DNA from: Gnetum montanum
Taxonomy: Eukaryota > Streptophyta > Gnetopsida > Gnetales > Gnetaceae
Assembly (NCBI GenBank): GCA_015680685.1
Contig: MNCI01002328.1
Location: forward strand, 49,769-113,768
Length of the DNA stretch: 64,000 bases
Direction: 5' to 3'
Both the position numbers and the translations under genes were made by a program. Below are positions 25,601 through 40,600 of the stretch, one piece after another (the first letter of the stretch is position 1; every line of letters begins with the position of its first letter). A model generated the notes under the pieces. That model searched no databases, was not told the DNA's origin, and was given only the letters and a program-made list of their open reading frames with translations.

Positions 25601-28600
25601 ATTGTTCCAAAATTTGTGTGAACTTTGGTAATCTGATGAAATTTTACCATTGCAAGGAAGTTAATCACACGATGTGTGAATTCTTTGGTAAAGGTTTCGT
25701 CAGGCAAAATCATCATGTTCCCTAGGTCTTCTGTTGTTGATCTTGCTGTATTGGACTTCACAGCAGTCTTGTATGATAAAAATTAAACTTGTTTCACAGG
25801 GTTAAATAGTAGGTATGGCAATTAATAGATGCAATGGACATTTTATTCAAGTCATCACTGTGCTAAAATACATCTGAAATATATAATGTTTACAGGCTAT
25901 TAAAGTTAGCAATCAGAAATGCTCAAATCATTTTCTTATGTGTATGAGACATCCAACTAGATATCAGACATTTAAGATAACATAACTATTTGGTTCTTGT
26001 ACACATTGAAATATATTGCTATCTATTTATTGTTATTGATTGCAAATGACCTTTCCATGAACTTTGAAAGCACAGTCACCAAGAACTAGTTCTTTTTACA
26101 GGGCCTTCTTAGTGGCACAATCTCTTGCAGATTTGGTAATGGGTGAGTACATTGAGCCAGAGATTGTTATTCCTCCTCCCTCTGGAGGGCTTTTAGACTC
26201 ATTAACGGGAAGCATGGGAATAGCTAGCATTGGTACAAGGGCAAAGCCTGTAGGAGTATCTCCTGCAACTACTCCAACTGCCACTTCTGCATCTTCAGGT
26301 TCTGCCACAGCAGACATTGGTAGTGGTAAAACTAGTTCAAAGGCAGTTGACAAAGATTCATTGCGTAGTTTTATTAGCAGTGCAATGCCTTTTGGTATGC
26401 ATATTTCTCCATTTTATGGTTGTTTTTGGATTAGTACTTTGACTAGTATTCCCTTTTTGATTAGGGGATCTTCTTGGTAGTATTTCTCATTGTGAAGACA
26501 ATGTGAATTCAGGTACACCATTGGACCTCGGTATTGGTAACATTACAACAATGAGATTGACTGGGTTTTCTGCAACGGATGTTCCACATGGAGATCTCAA
26601 ACAGCCAGCTTGGAAACCTTACCTCTTTAAAGGGAAGCAGAGGATTCTTTTTATGATTCATGAGGTCATAACTGCTGCAATGTATGATAGTGATGATGTT
26701 CCAGATACTATCTCTATTTCTGGTCAGATAAATTGTCGTGCAGATTTGGAAGGTCTACCAGATGTATCCCTTCCATTATCAGGATTAAATGCTGCACATA
26801 TTGAAGCATTATCTTTTCATCCCTGCGCACAGGTACCTGAGCAAGGTGTGGATAAGCAAACTTTAATATTTTCTCCACCCCTTGGAAATTTTATTCTGTT
26901 ACGCTATCAAGCTGCCCTTGGCAACCTGGGTCCTCCAATCAAAGGATTTTACCAACTTTCTATGGTCTCTGAAGATGAGGGTGCATTTCTTTTCAAATTG
27001 AAATTAATGGAAGGGTACAAGAGTCCCTTTACCATGGAATTTTGCACAGTCACTATTCCATTTCCACAACGCAGGATAATTCTAGTTGACGGGAATCCAT
27101 CAATAGGGACAGTGCTAACCACTGAGCATTCTGTTGAATGGAAAATTGTTGTAGTTGGACGCAGTATATCTGCCAAAAGTTTGGAAGCAAGTTTCTCTGG
27201 AACAATCAAATTTGCATCTAGAAGGGCTAGTACTCATAGAAGTTCTTCAAAGCCAAATTTGCTGCAAGAAGTCTCAATTCAAGGGCGCATTGATACCGAG
27301 GGTGAAGATTTAAATGGCCTAAATGAGGTAGAAATCCTAGATAGAAAGGCAAATGAGGGCCTAAATGCAGCTGAGTTGGAGGAGCCTTTTTGTTGGGATG
27401 CTAATGACTATGCAAGAGTGAGTTTTTAATTTGGCAACTTTCTATATTTGTTACATTTTCCTTCATTATGTGGATTACGATGAATGCTTGTATATCTTCC
27501 CTTACGAAAATACTAATGTCTTAGCAGAAATTGCTACGATTTTGTTCCAATCTAAGAATGTACGGTGAAAATTACTTTGCTATTGTAAGATCTTACATTC
27601 TGATAAACATTCACATCTGAAAGTTGAATATGGATTCACATTGAGATTCCCTCAATTTGAAAATTGAACTTTTGTTGTGGGTCTTATTTTTCCTGTCTAC
27701 ATCTGCTTCTCAAATACGCATGCTTGAATTAATGAATCTAAACAAGTAAGAAAACAATTTTTCTAAAATAAATTTTTTGCATTATTACTTGCATGCTTGA
27801 TAAATCGCCTGTTTGTGCTAATGATGGTACAATGTTGTACACCCTAGTTACATTTTAATGTTGCACCTCATGCTGTATGTGGTGGTAATGATGTTGCCCT
27901 TTGGCATTGTCTAGCATGACCCGAGGTCTCTAGGTAACCAAATTCATGAACGCTACTTAAGTGGAGCACACTTTGAGGACTTGCATGCAATACACAATCA
28001 TGGACACCTGATAGCAGGCTAGCATACTGGCACAACATTGAGTGGCATACCTAGAATAACACCCATTCATAGGGAGCAAGAGCAAACACCCGAAGCCCTA
28101 AAAAAAAAGCTGGTTGAAAGAAGAAAATGGATAGGTGACTTTTTCCTATAATAATCAAACTGACAGTAATATTTAAAATTAAAATGAAATCAGCAATGCC
28201 AAGATCTAGTTCTGCAATAGGTCAATCAATATTAATTTTAAGAATTAAAAGGTAATTTTAAAAAGAAATTGCCACAGTAAAAATCTGTGCAAGATTCATC
28301 AGATTTGAAAATCAAACTCTTTTTTTATTCAACCTAAAAAGAAATATTTAATCAAGATCATTTACACATTTCTAAACCAAAGAAATGACCACAAAGGCAG
28401 ATAAATCAATAATCTCAGATTTATTCAATTACATAACAATATTTTATATTTTTCCATCAACACACAAAAGAAGACCATTTGAATTTAACTTTTGTAACTG
28501 TTGTACGATTAATTATTTAATCAAGCAATTTATATGTTCAACAGTAGAGAATAGATAGATCACAACTATAAATTAACATCTTAGGTTTCCCCCACTCCAT

Positions 28601-31600
28601 AACACTTATAGAAAGATATCAAAATCAGATTTGAGAAGGTATAAAAAAAAATTAAATCAAGATTTGGATCCAAGATTTATGCATTCAAATGGGAAGGGTT
28701 CATCAACCAAATTCCAACCAAAACCCAAGACTTCAACAATTCTAAAACATCCACAATTATCCATGGGCCCAAGGATACTCTTACTGTTTGCCTACGATGC
28801 CAATCCTCATATCAGGGATCCTTGGCCCCTGTTGGCAATCTTTTGCCAAAAATGTCCCAAATCGTTATGGGTGTTTCTGAATTGTTACAAAAACAACTCT
28901 CATCCAAATCATTTAGGTGTGAGAATGCAAAGTACAAGTGGAGAGATCCAGAAAGGATTCAACAAGCCAAGCTTACAACAACAATCTTGATAATTTCATA
29001 GAAGCATTGTGAAGGTGATTAGGCAAGTAAGAAGAAAAGTTGAGAAAATTAGCCTTTGTTGGCCATTATAAAACATAACAAAGATGGATCATTTTACCTC
29101 CTTACCTAGATTTCTTGCTTACTAGAAGGAATCATCAGAATGTTGGATTGCTATGTAGTGTTGGTTTTCTTTCTTTCCGTTATATCTTGTAGTAGCCATA
29201 GTCTTTTCTCCCTTCACAGCCACACTTCCCTAGCACCCCCCGCACGCCCAACCATCCACCCCCCTCCCCTTTTTCTTTTTTTGTCTTGCTCAACTACTTT
29301 TGCCTTGTGTGTTTTGTTTTTTATTTCCTCCTCTCCCTATTTGTTGGTGGAATAAAAGATAGTAGATTGTTTCTTGTAATTGACTCTTTCTTAGAAACTG
29401 TTTGTTTTCTTTTCTTTGCCTTTTAAAGTTCTTTTTTTTCCTCACACCAATGAGTCATGAGTTTAATTCTTTTCATGATCACTATCAAAAATCAATAAAA
29501 TATGTATATTCACAAGTTAAGGTTCAATTCTTAAATTAACAATTTTTTGATACTTTAGAATTTAGATTTTGCTAGATCTTAGGTTCAATTCCTTTTGATA
29601 ATTACAAAACATTCTAGCATAATATCCATCTTTGCACCACTTAGGATTGTCATAAGATGCAAGGAAAGAGTTTTTAAAATAGACACATGATAAGGGCAAG
29701 TTTATGATACATAATCAAATAAGACACCTTCTTTTTTAAGTCATCAGCGATGTGAATTTTCCCATTGTCTTACGAGCCTTGAAAGGTCATCATGTGACCT
29801 TTTTACAACCATGGAGAGGCTATTTATACTATATTATTTTAAACTAAAAAGAACAATGCATTACATTTAGATGAAATATTTCATATGCTTATATAAAAAA
29901 AATATAAAGCTATGGTATTTGCAGATAATATCCTTGGTTCATGGGTTAGGTTTCTCCAACTTGAATCATAGGTCATTTTCCTTAGTAACGAGCATTCTTT
30001 TGCATTTCTTTTTTAAATCATTTACATCTCAACATACCTGTTTTAGCTCTTGAGGCACACATTAGAGTATTGTCCTCTATTGTTTTCTGTTTCTCAACAT
30101 CTTTGTTGAAATAGAACAGAAAATATTTTGTTTTCCCATAATACATTTAAACATTTTGTTTTCCCAGAAAGTATTTAAACATTTAATCATAATACATATA
30201 AAAATGAGGTCAACAACTTTATTACTATTCCAATTAGTCACTTTCCACCATAGTCCAAGCAAGGCACACACACAACCTCATAACAAGATATGCAGACAAA
30301 CACACAAAAATACTATTACAATCATTAATGCAAAAACTCAAGGAGAAGTGGTTCGTTACAGTTAGCATACTAGCACAACATTGAGTGGCATCCCTAGAGT
30401 AAAGTTACTATGATCTTCTTAATAGTAGTTGTGATCCTTATAATGCTGCTATACTAGTAGTTGCTGTTGGATCATCTCAGCTACTATCCCATCAAAAGTG
30501 CATTGTTCAAATACATGGTCCTAATACATTGTCACCAAAGTCATAATCACCAACTGTGAAGCACTAGCACACTGATTACTAGAACTAATCATCAATTTTA
30601 CTTGTAGGGCATTAGCATGCTGCTCAAAATTGTGATTTGCAACTTCACCATGATACCAAGTATAATGACACTATGTTCTACCATCATTGGGACTACTTGA
30701 AGTCTCTATATGGTTGAATCTGTGACACCTCAAAATGTATAGAGCTGATTCATAACCCACATCTTATCCTCCTAAAACCTTTGACATATTTAATATATAT
30801 TAGGATAGAATTTACCTGCGGAGAAAAGGGACAATGTTTTCATGTAAATAATGGCATGGCCAAATGACCTACAACCTGGTTAAGATAATTTAGTTATTTG
30901 TTTCTGTTGGATGCTAGGTCTTCACCTGCCTATCCTTCTTCTGATTTTCCTGGGTCTTGGTTAAGTTAGTAGATGACTTATGAAAATGAGTGAAATGGAA
31001 CTTTGCTATGGGAGGCATCCATCATTGGTTCATGCATTCCATGTTGTCCTCTAAAAGAGATGCATGTAGATAGATCAACTAGGTTAGTGAGTTAGTGAAC
31101 TAGTAGCCACCATGACAGTCCTTTTAGGTAGATAGAAGGAAAGTTACCATCGTTTGTGATGAGCCATGATGACAAGCCAAAACTGCTTTTATGAGGTTTG
31201 CAGAATTCTGGCTGAAGGAGTGTCCCTAGTCAAGCTGCTAAGATAGAGATAATTTCTTCCAATCAAATAGAATCCCTAAGCAAACTGATTACTAATTTAA
31301 AAATTTCTAAATAAGTATGATTCATTCCTAACCTAGGTAAATTTTCAACGTTCACAATAGGATAATTCATTAGAAACTTCTAAATTCTTCCTTGCCTCCC
31401 TCTATTGGGGCTGTAACTTGGGCCTCATTCTAGCCCTTTGGGCAGCGACCAAGCCACAAGAGCTAGTTTCAGGGAAACCTCATTTCTTCAGTGTGGTATA
31501 TGAGTGGCGGAGGTTGACCCAGGAAGGGTTGTCCTTGTCCTCTACTCTTGTGGGTGTGGTAGAGCTTAGGGGGCTTCTAGGGACTGGAGAGAGCTTTGAT

Positions 31601-34600
31601 TGGTAGGAGTTGGCCACCAACCAACAACCTGGGTACTAACAGTAGTTGTAGCAAGTGGAGGAGGAGATTCGTGAGGAGATGGAGGCCAAGTTTGTGGTAG
31701 AGATCTGTTAGGTTATTGCCAAGATTGAATTGAGGGTGAGGGCCGAAGACCAAGCCAGGTGGGTGGCGGAATTGGTGAAAAGGGACTAGGAAGACTTGGT
31801 GTGGAGGCAGGATGAGGAATTGCACAAAGAGACAAGGCTGCTGAGGAACAACAATAGTGGGAGGTTAGGGAGGTGATGCTTAGAATTGTGCGGGCGGGGA
31901 TTTTGCACTATTTTAAATTGTTCCTAATTGGCATGAAAATCACCTTATCTTTGTTAAAACACCAACATACTTCACTATTCATAAATTTTTGTACAAGTTT
32001 CTTTTTCTTTTACTCTTTTTTGGTGCAAATAATGCTGTATGATAGTAAACAAAAGCAGCATCTGCCCTTGTTTCAAGTGATTTGTTCCTAGCAAAAATCA
32101 TGTTTAACATATAACAAGAAAAAATGAAGTTTCTTTAAAAGCACACTCATTGCTGCCTATTATGCACAAAATAGCAAAAACAAGTTTTCCTTAAGGATGC
32201 ATTCATTGTTGTCCATATGAACTTATTGTTGTAAATTTATTTGCCTACGTTAATGGCTTACCCTATTTGGTTTGGATAAAGACACCATGATGATGATGAT
32301 GATGCTATGGGTGCAAAAGATTCCTTAAACACTATCTCAGTAGTTTAAGTGTCTAACAAAACCATGGAGAAAGATGATAACAAACCTACCAAAGATAATG
32401 CATTGATTTTTTTTGAAAGAAAAGGTGGAGCAATGAAGACCATCCACACATCATAGGATGTAAAATATAGAATTTGGTATTATTTATTAATGAAAGAGAG
32501 AATTTTTATGTTATTTAATGAAGATTTGTTGGCAAGAAACAACACAATGGAGCATATGGTTAAAAAAAGTGTGTGAGAGAAAACATAGAGATAACATTGC
32601 AGAAAAATCCTAACGATAATGAATGAAATGTCAAACTGAAACCGAAACTGGAACTAGAACAAAATTGATACATAATGGAATTAAGAAACAGAAGATTTAC
32701 GAGGTAAAACCCTCAAGAACAAGGGGAAACCTCCATAGGAGAAGCCCAACTCTTATAGCCCAATTGATCCAAATGAGGTGTTCACACAATGACTAGGGTT
32801 CTAGCCCTTGAATAGGTAAAACTATATTATGGACTCTAATCTGGAAACATTTGAAAGTTATCTTTCTATAAGGTTCTCAACAATGTGGAACATTTCAAAG
32901 ATTCACTTCTAAATAAAAAATGTATACCATAGAACTATTTAGAAAAAACCCATTAACTAACAATATCTCATTTCTTACTAAAAAGCCATATTTATTAATT
33001 AAATAATAAAGCTACAAGATTTAGCTTCACATTCATAACAATCTCGCACTTGAAGATAAATCTTGCTTTTGCACTAAGCAACTAAGTTGCTCCATGAAAA
33101 TATTACTGTCTCCATTCACATGACATCTTGCTTTAACAACATACTTTCCATGAAAATTGTCATTAGTTAGAGCACTTCTTGAATTGACCGAAGGTAAAAA
33201 CATGATAAAGAGAACACATATGCAGTTATTATAAAACTTACTAGGGCCTCCTAGACACTTTGCAAAACTAAGATCTTCTATCAGCCTATGGAAATTAATA
33301 GACAATAGACAATCTCATGCTTGTGCAAAAGAGATGCAGAATAGTTAGTTGTAATGAATCCCTCTTTAGTTTCAATAAATTTTCCATTCTTCATGCAACA
33401 AACATAAACCTGGATACAACACAAAAGACATTGGAAACTATACAACATTGATATTTGCATATGGAGAGAATATAATAGATGTTAAAATTTAGTTCTTTCT
33501 TCTGCATTAGATACAACTCATGTTGAAGCAAACTTGCAATCTTTCTATACATGCCTATGTTTACGGCGTATCCAATAAATTGATATTCTTTTTTTCTTAC
33601 TGCTCTTCATAACCAATGCTTTTTTGAGAACAATGCACTTCTACCATTCTAGGAATGTTGGTGACTTTCTCATAGTCCATTGCTGTTAAAGTATTAGCAC
33701 TGTTTGCGGTTGTGTTATGACCCTAGCTTGTTGGTGATGTTCCCAACAAAATCAACAAATGTTTGTCACTTGAAACTTTGTGACATATTTCTTCTAGATC
33801 TGCTGCTGCAACATTAAATTTTGCCAAAAATTCAGAGTGTTTCAGCTTCTTGCATTTCAAGCTAATGTAATTTCGTATGCAGAAAAACCTAATTAGACGA
33901 TGTAGTAGCTTGAAGCCTTGAATCTAATTTCCTTCCAATATTATATCAAAATTGAATATGAAATGCACCTACCAATCAAACCTAGTGCCCTTTGATCTAA
34001 TTTTTCAAAATTTTCATTAGTCATAAAAGATAGTTTTTCTGTCAAAATAACATCCCATTCCTTTTCATACAACAAATCTAGGACCTTCATCTTCTAAAGG
34101 TTGTAGAATCTTCTATCAAACTTTTGAACCAAAGCCATGTCCATGACTCCTACTCAAGCAAGAAACTTCAAAATAAAAACTGAAAATTTAGATGAATCAA
34201 ATGAAACACCTTAACATTCATTCCAAATTTATTCAACAAGTTTCAGGAGGGGGGAATGTTGGATGATTGGAGGAGGAGCACTATAATATCCATCTACAAG
34301 AATAAGGGAGGCATCCAAAATCGTGGGAGCAATAGAGGTATCACGCTTATGAGCCATACCATGAAGCTATGGGAAAAGGTAACAGAACAATGCTTAAGGC
34401 AAGGTTCAATTGTTTCTAAGAATCAATTTGGTTTTATGCCTAGAAGATGTACTATGGAAGCTATCTTCTTACAATGATGAAGAAATTTAGGTGTAAGAGA
34501 AGGAACTTACATATGATTTTCATTGACTTGGAGAAAGCATATGATAGAGTTCCCCAAGATATTATTTTGTGGATGTTAAAAGTGGAAGGATATTCCTATT

Positions 34601-37600
34601 GGGTACATAAACACTATTCAAGATGGACAAGAGAGCAATAACTTGAGTTTGTACAAGTTATGGAGAAATGTTAGACTTTTCTTATGCAGGTTTACACCAA
34701 GGATTTGCTCTAAGCCCTTATTTGTTTGTCATATTATGGAAGACATAATCAAAGGTATTCAAGATATGCTTTTTGTTGATGATATTGTTTTTTAGATAAA
34801 TCTAAGGATTTTTTGATTGCAAAAATGAAAACTTGGGGAACACTGTAGAGTCAAAAGGATTGAGAATTAGTAGAAGTAAAATGGAATACATGGAGTACAC
34901 TTTTAATAGAAAACAAAGTAATGAAGAAATGAAGATTAGAACCCAAAACCACAAAGTTTTTTAATGTAAGCAATTTAGATACTTGGGTTTCTAGTTCAAG
35001 TAGATGCTGAGACTAACAATTGTGTGACAAATAGAATTGAACTAGGATGGACAAAATGACAAGAAGCTAGTGGTGTTGCTTTGTGATAGGAGGATTCCTA
35101 GTAGGTTGAAGGGTGAGTTTTACAAAACTACTATCAAACCTACGATTCTTTATAGTGCAAATGCCAGCATATTAGAAAACATTTGTTGCAATGCGTGCAT
35201 GTGGTAGGGATGCTTATGCTAAGGTGGATGTTGGGTGTGACTAGAAAAGATCAAATTCACAATTTTCTTATTAGGGGAGAGTTGGGAATAGCTCTCATAG
35301 ATGAGAGTATTAAGGAGAGTTATCTTAGATGGTTTGGTCATGTGTTACGAAGATAAAAGAATGTTCTTGATAGAAGATGTTATTTTATTAAAGTTGAAGG
35401 AAACTAATAAAGAGGTAGATCAACGCATAATTGGTTTGCTTACATAAACAACAACGTCCAAGATTTGGGTATTAATGCTTATTTGGCTCTTAGTAGAAGC
35501 AAATGATAGAAAAGAACTCATAAGCCTAGGATGACGATGACGATGATGGGTAATATCATTATTGCACTTAAAATTTCTATAACTTCTTTAAGATTTTCAG
35601 AAATTTTATTTTTTGCAAAATCCTACCTGTGCACTATTGAACCTTGATCCAACCTACACAGTAATACACAGTAATACTCACCATAGAGAAAACCAGCAAG
35701 CCCTCAACCTTGCTTTGATATCATTGTGTTAGCTAAAAAACCATACAACAAAGCACATGGATAGAAAAATGACAACATGTGAGAGAAAACATAGAAATAA
35801 CAATGTAGAAAAATCATGAAGATAATTAATGAAATGCAAAACTGAAATTGGAACTAGAACAATAATTGTACAAAATGGCAAATAGAAAATACAAGATTTA
35901 TGAGGTAAAATCCTTAAAAATAGAGGGAAACCTCCATAGGAGAAGCCCAACTATTATTGCTTGATTTATCTAAATGAGGTGTTGACACAATGACTAGGGA
36001 TCCAACCCTTGAGTAGGCAAAACCATGTTACGGGCTCTAATCTAGAAACATCTGGAAGTTATCCTTTTAGAAGGATTTCAACGTAGAACATTCTAAAGAA
36101 TCACTTGAATTAAAAAACATACACCATAGAACCATATAGAAAGAAGCCATGACTAAAAATAGCTTATCCCTTAAAAAAGACCATGTTTATCAATTAAGCA
36201 ATAAAGCTATAAGATTTAGCTTCACATACATAACAGGATTTTTCCTGGTAAATTTATTGAAGACAGACACCATATTTTATTTAGATGTTCTTTCATAGAG
36301 TTTCTTAAAAAAGAANCATGAGTATAGATAAACATGAATATGGATAAGCATGGACAACTAGGATCTCATCTTATTCAGAAAAGATAGAAGGATGAGATCA
36401 AACTCCTAAAAATGTGGAATGTCTACACATCANCATACATAACAGGATTTTTCCTGGTAAATTTATTGAAGACAGACACCATATTTTATTTAGATGTTCT
36501 TTCATAGAGTTTCTTAAAAAAGAATGTTCAGTCTGGCAATAATTTGTGTTTATTTTTCCAATTTCCCACTGATAAATAATGGTTGTGGCTACTGGTAAAT
36601 AAATTTACCGAGTTATGAAATAATGGTTGTGACAACTGATAACTGGGTCACTTTAGTTTTTTCTCAGTGTAAATTTTTTTTTTTGAGAAAGTATTCGGGA
36701 TTCTATTACGGAAAGATCGAAAATATGTTATAGGATATTACAACAGGGGGGTCACCAGCGGTGGCCACACCGAGGGGGAAGGATCCCCCGAACGATCACG
36801 GCATCCCCCCAGGCCGGCCGGCCGGGGGCAAGATCCGCGAAAAGACATCGAAAAACATCAATCCCAAAGGGGGCGCCCGCCCCCCCCTCCCGAAAAGACA
36901 AAAAATGGGGTTGGGTTTCAGTTAGTTTATTACCATATGATTTTTTTTTAAGAAAAGGCTAGGATGTATTAATATATTATAAAATTGCAAGTGTGAAAGG
37001 GGGTCAGGAACCCCCCAGCCAAAATACCCGATAAGGAACTTAAGCCGCAGCACTAACCAAGGAGAAAAGTCATAGTCAACTTGACCTCTGACAGGAACAA
37101 AACATTATGTTTGGCCAGAACATAAGATTGAACTCCAATATGGCACAACAAGCCCCAAAACCCAAAAGACCTACAGCAAAACCCATGGACAAACAGAAAA
37201 AGATAGAAGCCCCCATCAAGGAAAAGAAGAGAGTGAGATGTACAATTGGCCCTCATTACCATATGATTTGCTTAAAGGTCCTGTAGGACCCCTAATAACC
37301 ACTCTCAAAAAGTCAGTATGATTTTTTTTTTAAATTTTTTTCCAATTCTCTAAAAACACATGATCATACTTACATTATCAATTAATAAGGATGTGACTCA
37401 TAATAATGGGATGATTACGGGGCCTATGTGCCTCTTTCCCTCATTAGACTTAACAAGTTGTTGATAGGATGAGATCTCGCCACTTCTCATAATCCTAAGA
37501 ATTGATGCATTTGTTGCATATGATCTATCTTTAGTGGCACTATGATACCTTTAAAACTAGCTTTGTCCAAGGTGATTGCTAATACACTACATCACTTGCC

Positions 37601-40600
37601 AAGCTAGAAAACATCAAACATTTGTGCGACTCAATTGTTTCAAGTTTTCTGTACAAGCAGCACCAACGGATGTGGTTGGATGTATTCCTAGTTTGTTACT
37701 ATGTTTCTGCCATACAAGATTATTTAATCTATAATAGGCTTCAAATAATGGCTGGGAATAAAAAATATAGATTTCAACAACTTTGCCCATGCAATGCAGT
37801 GTTGCATTCTGATATTGATGGCCATCCAACGATGACTTGGGTTATCTTTGGGTTCTAAACTACACAAACAAGGCGTAGCTCAACCATCATTTTTGGACTA
37901 CACCTTGGTATACCCCCAAGATAGGTGATTGGGGATCATACATGAGGCAGTTACACACTTACGAATGGTGCTTGCATCATTGAAAAACTTTGAGTGTTGT
38001 GCACTCAACCCCCTTGGGTCCAGTGGCTCAAGATATTAAGCTGAAGTAAACATATGTACGGGTAGGGATGGATAGTGGTGCTTATCTCCACATCCAAGGC
38101 AAGGTGTATGCAAAATAAATAAACAATGCAACCCATTCATTCAAGGTATAGGGATGGATATATTATTACTAAAATGATTAGTTAATGATCCCTAAAAATA
38201 CTATATGCTTCACACAATACACACCAATCAAATGCATTATCCACCTAGTTACTAACTGTGAGTTTAGGTGAATTGCTTATCTTAGGGCTCAAAGGGCTTC
38301 TAATCATAATTCATGTGGGTTAATTTTATGGAAAGCAAATAAACATACATGATCACACATATTTTCTTTCCTTTCTTCACAAATAAAAGAATATAATTGC
38401 TGATAAATAAATGGGGTTAGCATATTGAAGCAAAATAAATAAACAATATTTACTTTGCATGAAAGATAAATATAGCTATGACAAAATGTACAAAACATTC
38501 ATGTAATGAAAGACTTACTTCAAGGAGACCTCCTGCCTTTCAAGATGCAATATTCCCATCATACAAATGAAAGAAGTAACTGTGCATCTCAAGTGTATTT
38601 TAAATGCCATATAAGAATTAGCTCACATCATACAATGGAGAGAGTTATAGAAGCCAGGGTTTGTTTTTCATAGGACAATTAGCCAATGTTTTCCTCCATT
38701 TTTAGGCATCCAAAATTAGGCAAAGTAAGTCTGATACCAGGGCTTGAATTTTTAGCACTCGAATTTGTTTTTAGGGGAGATTGAGGGCCTGAAAATAAAT
38801 CTCAAATTATAATCCACACAGCTCATGGTAGTTGGGATTTGACATGGTTTTGTTTTGATTCTTTTTTTTTCCTCTCAGCCTAAGGTATTTTTCAAGCTCT
38901 GCAGTGGTAGTAATTAGAAGATAGAATCTTAGGAAATAGATTACCCGCCATTAAAAAAAGTAATAATGACAATAACAGTCCACCTTTTCTTTTTATTTCT
39001 CAGTCTAAAACAGAGAATAGATAATATCTAAAATCCTTGTGTTGTTAAAAAGAAAAAAAGAAAAAAAAGAAACACGGGCAGATTCTATGTGTGATTGTTG
39101 TCATTTCCATTTTTACCACTAGCCAAGAAATCAGAAAACAGGAAATGCTAGGCAATAACAACAAGAAAAAGACTGGCAGTCTCTATACTAACATTGTTAA
39201 AGAATCAAAATTCTGATTTTATGGAGTAGAAAACAAACAAAATATTATGTGCTCATGTGCAATTTGGAAAGGAGAAATAACAATAAAATATGATATACAC
39301 TAAGTTTGAACACCATGATGGATTAACATGGTTCCAAACTTTGAAATTTTTCAATAATAAATTTTCCAGCCCCTTATGTTTTCACATTGAGAGAAATGTA
39401 AGCTTGAACAAAGAACCATCTAACTATGACTTGTGACATGACAACTCTCTTACAAACCCCTCAAAACTGACCCAAAAATGATTAACAAAATAGAACATGT
39501 GCACTTAACAAAAGACACCAAAAATCCTCAATATGCATAGCTTTATTTTTAATATTAAAATGATTACTCAATGGACCCTTTGGCCATCTAGTTGTGCTAC
39601 ACCAAGTCTTTTTAACCCTACAACATCTTATAGCCTACATAAGAAGAACACCTAGGTTGGATAAAATGGTGGGGGCTAACAACATCAAACACCTCCAAGA
39701 ACTAAGCTTTTGTAGCTCACACAAGAGATCAACATCTTTGGAGAGAATGATGGGGAGTATTTTTTTTATGAAACAAAAATGATCACAAGAACATGAAATA
39801 CCAAGTGTACATGACACAAGAAAATGCTAACTCATAAGCCCAAAGCATGCATACCGCAAATCATATCCAAGACACATGAGAGACTCCATGCAAGACTCAC
39901 AACTCACAAGAAATCCCACATGCTCTCATGAAATAATCCTCACTTGTTCAAACCAATACAACTTCAAACACCTACAAAAAATTTGTACAACAAGGGTTTG
40001 GAATTGAACTTGGCCAATTTGGGAAGGGAGAAGGCACCTCAAGTTTGGGTTGTTGTCCAGCTAATAGCCTCAAGAAGTTAGCTTCACATTGCAAGTCTAA
40101 GGTGTTGCTAAAATCTTCTCACAAAATTTGAGAAAATGGTCCCTTGAATCAGTCAAACAATCCCCAAAAAGAAGTTCAAAAGCCTCCAACAGCAGCAGCA
40201 AAATCTACCTCCCAAGAGCCCACATGAACACTCAACACAGCCCAAGAGATGATTGAGAATTAGCAAGGAGCAGTCACCCTCCCTCTCCTCTCCTCAACTC
40301 CTTACCCCTCCAACTAGCATAGTCTCCCCTTTCTTGGCGAAAATTAAAATTAGAGCAAATACCCCTTCTATTTATAGGATGGAGCAGGCCCTAGGACTTG
40401 GGTAAAGGCTTGTGCACAAAAACTTACACAATGGACAAGGAGTAGACAATCCATTCATCAAAAATGCTTTTTTTTATTCATGGCATCATTGCATTGCTAC
40501 TTGACTTGGACAAGCAAGCTCTCATGAGGGAGTGGAAATGTGAAATTGACACCACTTAAGAGTCACATGGCTCATATTAAATGAGTCCCATGTCTGTTTT

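Larger units (their letters stand above)
32527..36235 (-). mobile_element. Ty1/copia-type element with pol deleted, containing an RTE LINE
   Basis: Two diverged direct LTRs, 32527-33040 and 35727-36235, both TGTT...AACA, flanked by AGATT (32522-32526) and GGATT (36236-36240), a 4/5 duplication. A primer-binding site at about 35711-35726 (minus: ATGATATCAAAGCAAGG) fixes the minus orientation. Only a gag relic remains between the LTRs, plus an RTE insertion. Confidence 0.85.

Noticed and set aside
25438-25761. 107-codon antisense frame in intron 3
   Set aside because: No recognisable motif or codon signal and no neighbouring element.
29140-29355. 71-codon hydrophobic, signal-peptide-like frame
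   Set aside because: Produced by a pyrimidine-rich tract inside an intron; no other support.
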